A program made the position numbers and the translations under genes. The notes beneath the pieces were generated by a model. The model did no database searches, was not told where the DNA came from, and saw only the letters and a list, made by a program, of their open reading frames with translations. From positions 1-15,543 of the forward strand of contig JAKEIB010000216.1 of assembly GCA_022614705.1 (NCBI GenBank): 15,543 bases of DNA, read 5' to 3'. This stretch comes from Planctomycetota bacterium (GTDB taxonomy: Bacteria; Planctomycetota; Planctomycetia; Pirellulales; Lacipirellulaceae). Positions 13,118 through 15,543 of this stretch are shown here, one piece after another (within the stretch, counting starts at the first letter, position 1; every line of letters starts with the position of its first letter).

Positions 13118-14365
13118 TCACCGCGCTGGAACATTCAAGAGACGAGTGTGTTTCGTAAGATGTCGGACCAGAACGTATGCAGTCAGTCCGGCCAAAGTTA
13201 GGACTGCCCAGAACACTTCCAACATAATTCGTCGTTCCAGGATTAAGTGCTCGAGCCATTCCACGGACGAATGAAGCGCAATAACCAGGAACAGCGTGGT
13301 ATGCTCGCGCTTGAGCGCCGTTCGGAATGAATATGGCCCGCGCGCCGGACGCCAATTGGACAGTCGAGGAATGAATGCACGGGTCACGGACGCCCATTGG
13401 ACGAATTTCTCAGCGAACTGGCGGCGCAAGCTTCGTTCGTCGATCATCACTAGCCGCTTGTAGTAGAAATAAAATGCCACCGAGTACACGATCGGCAGCC
13501 ACCAAACAAACGGAATGAGAACGACGCCCAAGCCAATCCAGTAGTCGCCAAGGTAACGCGGGTGGCGCACGATTGAGAACACGCCGTCGGTATCCAAGCA
13601 TGTCGCCCGATGTTGGCTTGTTCGGCCGGATGACGCGTCAAGCAGTTGGCCTGCCGCCAGCATGCGAATTGCCAGGCCGACGAAGGAAATCAGCAGGCAA
13701 CGAATTTCCCAGGTCTCGTGAAATTCCAAACTGTCGAACGGCCAAGCATAGCCGGTGACGGCGATCACTACGACAGGGACAATCAATAACGGTACGTAAT
13801 TACGGAACCGAATCAGCCAATTGTCTCGGAGTGACGCCTCAAGCGCGAAAATGGCTCGCGGCCGCGCTGCAATGGACGGCCGCGTTAAGCGATTCTGTTT
13901 TGAAACGAAAGTGGGTACGGCGCCATGATCCTGATGCCGGGCGCGTACCAAATCCAAGAGAATTAAGGGCCCGAAAAGTAAGCAAATGTTCCGCGGATCA
14001 TCGATTAGCAGACAAAGACCAAACACCATTAGAAGAAGGCTTATGTACCGCGGCTCTTTGATAAGGATGCTTGCGGAATTCTCAGTCGATTGAAGCGTAC
14101 CGTCGGTTGATCCATGGGACCAGGCAAAAAGTGCGCAGCCGGCCAGAACGCAGGCCAAGCCGACAAAAACGAGCGGGTCGCGGACGCCGGCGAGATTGTG
14201 TTGCAGGATGCGGCCGCCAACGTAATCCACGGACAACGCAACGATGACTGTCAGCAGAACTCTTGCTCGTTGGCGTACGAGAAAGTGGGCAAGTTGGCGT
14301 AATCCCACCTGCATCGAGGACGGCGATTTGGGATGACGCTTTGATGCCATAATTCGATGGCGCAT
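13118..14365 (-). CDS. ICMT-like integral membrane methyltransferase, apparently duplicated
   Basis: This 415-residue membrane protein has hydrophobic segments near 36-50, 64-82, 108-121, 126-140, 190-206, 222-240, 274-302, 356-370 and 383-401. The C-terminal half carries the signature of the isoprenylcysteine carboxyl methyltransferase / PEMT family: GVFSIVRHPRYLGDYWIGLG (261-280) and then DERSLRRQFAEKF (309-321), ending in RAFIPRL. These residues bind S-adenosylmethionine and the substrate. The N-terminal half has a shadow of the same unit: FVGLACVLAG (67-76) matches FVGLAIRMLA (228-237), and ILIKEPRYISLL (100-111) aligns with SIVRHPRYLGDY (264-275), but the Arg-His is lost. The substrate may be a lipid or prenylated compound; that is inference. 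Starts at 14365, 14350 and 14314 are all possible and none has a clear SD; an 8-bp tandem repeat (GGCGCATC twice, 14359-14374) overlaps the first. Confidence 0.72.
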   Translation of the reverse strand: MRHRIMASKRHPKSPSSMQVGLRQLAHFLVRQRARVLLTVIVALSVDYVGGRILQHNLAGVRDPLVFVGLACVLAGCALFAWSHGSTDGTLQSTENSASILIKEPRYISLLLMVFGLCLLIDDPRNICLLFGPLILLDLVRARHQDHGAVPTFVSKQNRLTRPSIAARPRAIFALEASLRDNWLIRFRNYVPLLIVPVVVIAVTGYAWPFDSLEFHETWEIRCLLISFVGLAIRMLAAGQLLDASSGRTSQHRATCLDTDGVFSIVRHPRYLGDYWIGLGVVLIPFVWWLPIVYSVAFYFYYKRLVMIDERSLRRQFAEKFVQWASVTRAFIPRLSNWRPARGPYSFRTALKREHTTLFLVIALHSSVEWLEHLILERRIMLEVFWAVLTLAGLTAYVLVRHLTKHTRLLNVPAR

Positions 14366-14546
14366 CGGCGCATCGGCAAGCGAAGGATTTCATAACGGCG
14401 TCCGGCGGTTTGTAATGGCCGCTGGGAGTTGTGTCCAGACAGGCATGGCCGATTGGCGTCGCGGGGGTGGGCGTCACGAATGTAGGTGGTAAATGATCAC
14501 GTTTTTTGATAGCGTGTGCCAGCTTTCCTATTTTCCGCCCCAGGGC

Positions 14547-14553
14547 AAGGAGG
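14547..14553 (+). promoter_or_regulatory. Shine-Dalgarno of the transposase
   Basis: AAGGAGG lies 6 bases before the ATG at 14560. It fixes the start of the first reading frame. Confidence 0.8.
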
Positions 14554-14559
14554 CCCACC

Positions 14560-15517
14560 ATGACTATCAGTGTGAATCCAGAGGAACTTGCGCGCTTCAA
14601 AGAGTTGTTTCTGCAAGCAGCCGCGGAGGAAGCGGACGCGGTCGCACGGATGCTTTCGGAAAGTGCCGACAGCGATCTGTTGGGTAAGACCGAGTTCGCG
14701 CTCCGCGACGCGGTCCATCGGCTGGGCGCCAAGACGCTCGAAGCGGCGGCCAACGAGCGTGCAAAAAAAAGGGTACCAGGGGAGCAGCACGGCCTGCGGC
14801 TGCGGCTCGTCGGCTCGTTTTGTGAATTGGCGCGAGCGGCGCGTCGTCAGTTCGCTGGGCGAGGTGGTGCTTATTCGTCCGTACTATCACTGCGGGCAAT
14901 GCGGCGCTAGTGACAGGTCGTGGGAAGGCTCATTGCGTGTGGGCCAGCGACATTTGACTGTCGCGGCGGAAGAGTTGGTGGCCTTAGCGGGTGTGTTGAG
15001 CGGCTTCGAAGAAGCGGCCCACAAAACACTCCGCAAGCTGGCCGGCGTGCGGCTCAGCGAGTCGACCGTGCAACGCACGACCGAGGACGCCGGCGAGCGT
15101 CTGGCAGGGATGCTCCAGAAGCGGATCCACTTTCAAAAACCGGCTGCGTGGGACTGGCACCAAGATGCCCAAGGCCGCAGCTGCGCGTACGTGAGTATCG
15201 ATGCCACGGGCGTGCGGCAACAAGGGCCTGGCGGAAGCGCAGCGGAAGGCCGAATGGCGTACGTGGGCATGCTCTACAATCCGCCGCCGCGTGAGAAACA
15301 GGGGAATATTCAAGACCGTCGCTACGTAGCGGGCCTGTACGACCTCACGGACTTGGGACGGCAATTGCACCAGGAGGCGATGGACGTCGGCTGGACACAA
15401 GCGGAGGTCCAGATTGCCCTCTCAGACGGTGCGGTCTGCTTGGAGAAGTTCCTGGCCACGTATGGCTCATCCGAAAAAATCTGCAACACAACAACGGAAG
15501 AAGATGCCGCGAATTAG
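14560..15517 (+). pseudogene. ISKra4-family-like transposase, frameshifted and truncated
   Basis: Two frames together give an ISKra4-like transposase. The first (14560 on, MTISVNPEELARFKELF, helical N-terminal domain) is good through ERAKK (residue 70). The match then moves to the +1 frame, giving GYQGSSTAC, ARFVNWRERRVVSSLG and YYHCGQCG (zinc-finger-like region), and then the nuclease core. The switch falls exactly at A8 (14763-14770); with seven A the protein would read straight through. The first cysteine pair is CGC, where CxxC is usual. The catalytic Asp is at YVSIDATG (codon 15200-15202) and a second at SDG (15425-15427). The third acidic residue should come later, but the family match stops near 15455 and the frame ends at 15517. 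Either it is dead, or it uses slippage at A8 and is cut by recombination or by an assembly edge. No terminal inverted repeat could be fixed. Confidence 0.75.
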
Positions 15518-15543
15518 CGAAGGGTTATTGGACATACGTGTGA
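15462..15543 (+). CDS. possible start of another ORF, open at the window end
   Basis: An ATG at 15462 opens a frame with no stop to the last base (27 codons, MAHPKKSATQQRKKMPRI...). It is basic and starts just where the transposase match ends, so it could be a neighbouring gene joined by recombination. It has no SD and is too short to identify. A third frame ends in TGA exactly at the last three bases. Confidence 0.15.
   Translation, partial: MAHPKKSATQQRKKMPRISEGLLDIRV

Noticed and set aside
14082..14753. Minus-strand open frame of 223 codons over the transposase start and the methyltransferase N terminus
   Set aside because: It overlaps two better supported genes, has a low-complexity Ser/Ala/Arg product and no recognisable motif.
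1..15543. CRISPR array, rRNA or tRNA genes
   Set aside because: No regularly spaced direct repeats, conserved rRNA segments or cloverleaf sequences were seen on either strand.

Overview
The window looks like chromosomal DNA of a planctomycete, probably of the Pirellulales type. It carries a DUF1559 prepilin-like protein with an H-X9-DG tail paired with a small lipoprotein, two exported DUF1080 (3-keto-disaccharide hydrolase family) proteins, a Tat-exported Gfo/Idh/MocA oxidoreductase, a short neutral-ceramidase-like hydrolase, an OprO/OprP-type porin, high GC, and many palindromic intergenic repeats. The assignment rests on family recognition, not on a search.

Layout. 1-556: mostly non-coding, with a 39-residue four-cysteine ORF (214-333) and a long imperfect inverted repeat (411-490). 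557-3805: a secreted DUF4139-type protein with a C-terminal coiled coil, then a zinc-free MDR oxidoreductase whose ribosome binding site lies in a hairpin arm. 3806-4003: two dispersed palindromic repeats. 4004-9201: a sugar/lipid hydrolysis island made of a single-domain DUF1080 gene (+), a ceramidase-like gene (-), a double-domain DUF1080 gene (-) and a Gfo/Idh/MocA gene (+). The last two are divergent, and a nested MITE-like palindrome lies between them. 9202-9409: twin hairpins between convergent genes. 9410-11018: lipoprotein and DUF1559 pair (-). 11298-12767: OprP-like porin (-). 13118-14365: an isoprenylcysteine-methyltransferase-like membrane protein (-) that appears internally duplicated. 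14560-15543: a damaged or frameshifted ISKra4-like transposase running to the window end.

How the genes may work together. The clearest functional group is 4004-9201. DUF1080 proteins are annotated as 3-keto-glycoside hydrolases, and Gfo/Idh/MocA enzymes can make 3-keto sugars with a nicotinamide cofactor. All four proteins carry export signals, so oxidation and cleavage of a glycoside could take place outside the cytoplasm. The ceramidase-like protein keeps its candidate zinc ligands and could act on an amide-linked lipid partner. That coupling is inference only.

Several start codons were moved inward from the longest open frame (TTG or GTG) to an ATG with a Shine-Dalgarno sequence and/or a good signal peptide: 7609 for the double DUF1080 protein, 7867 for the oxidoreductase and 12767 for the porin.
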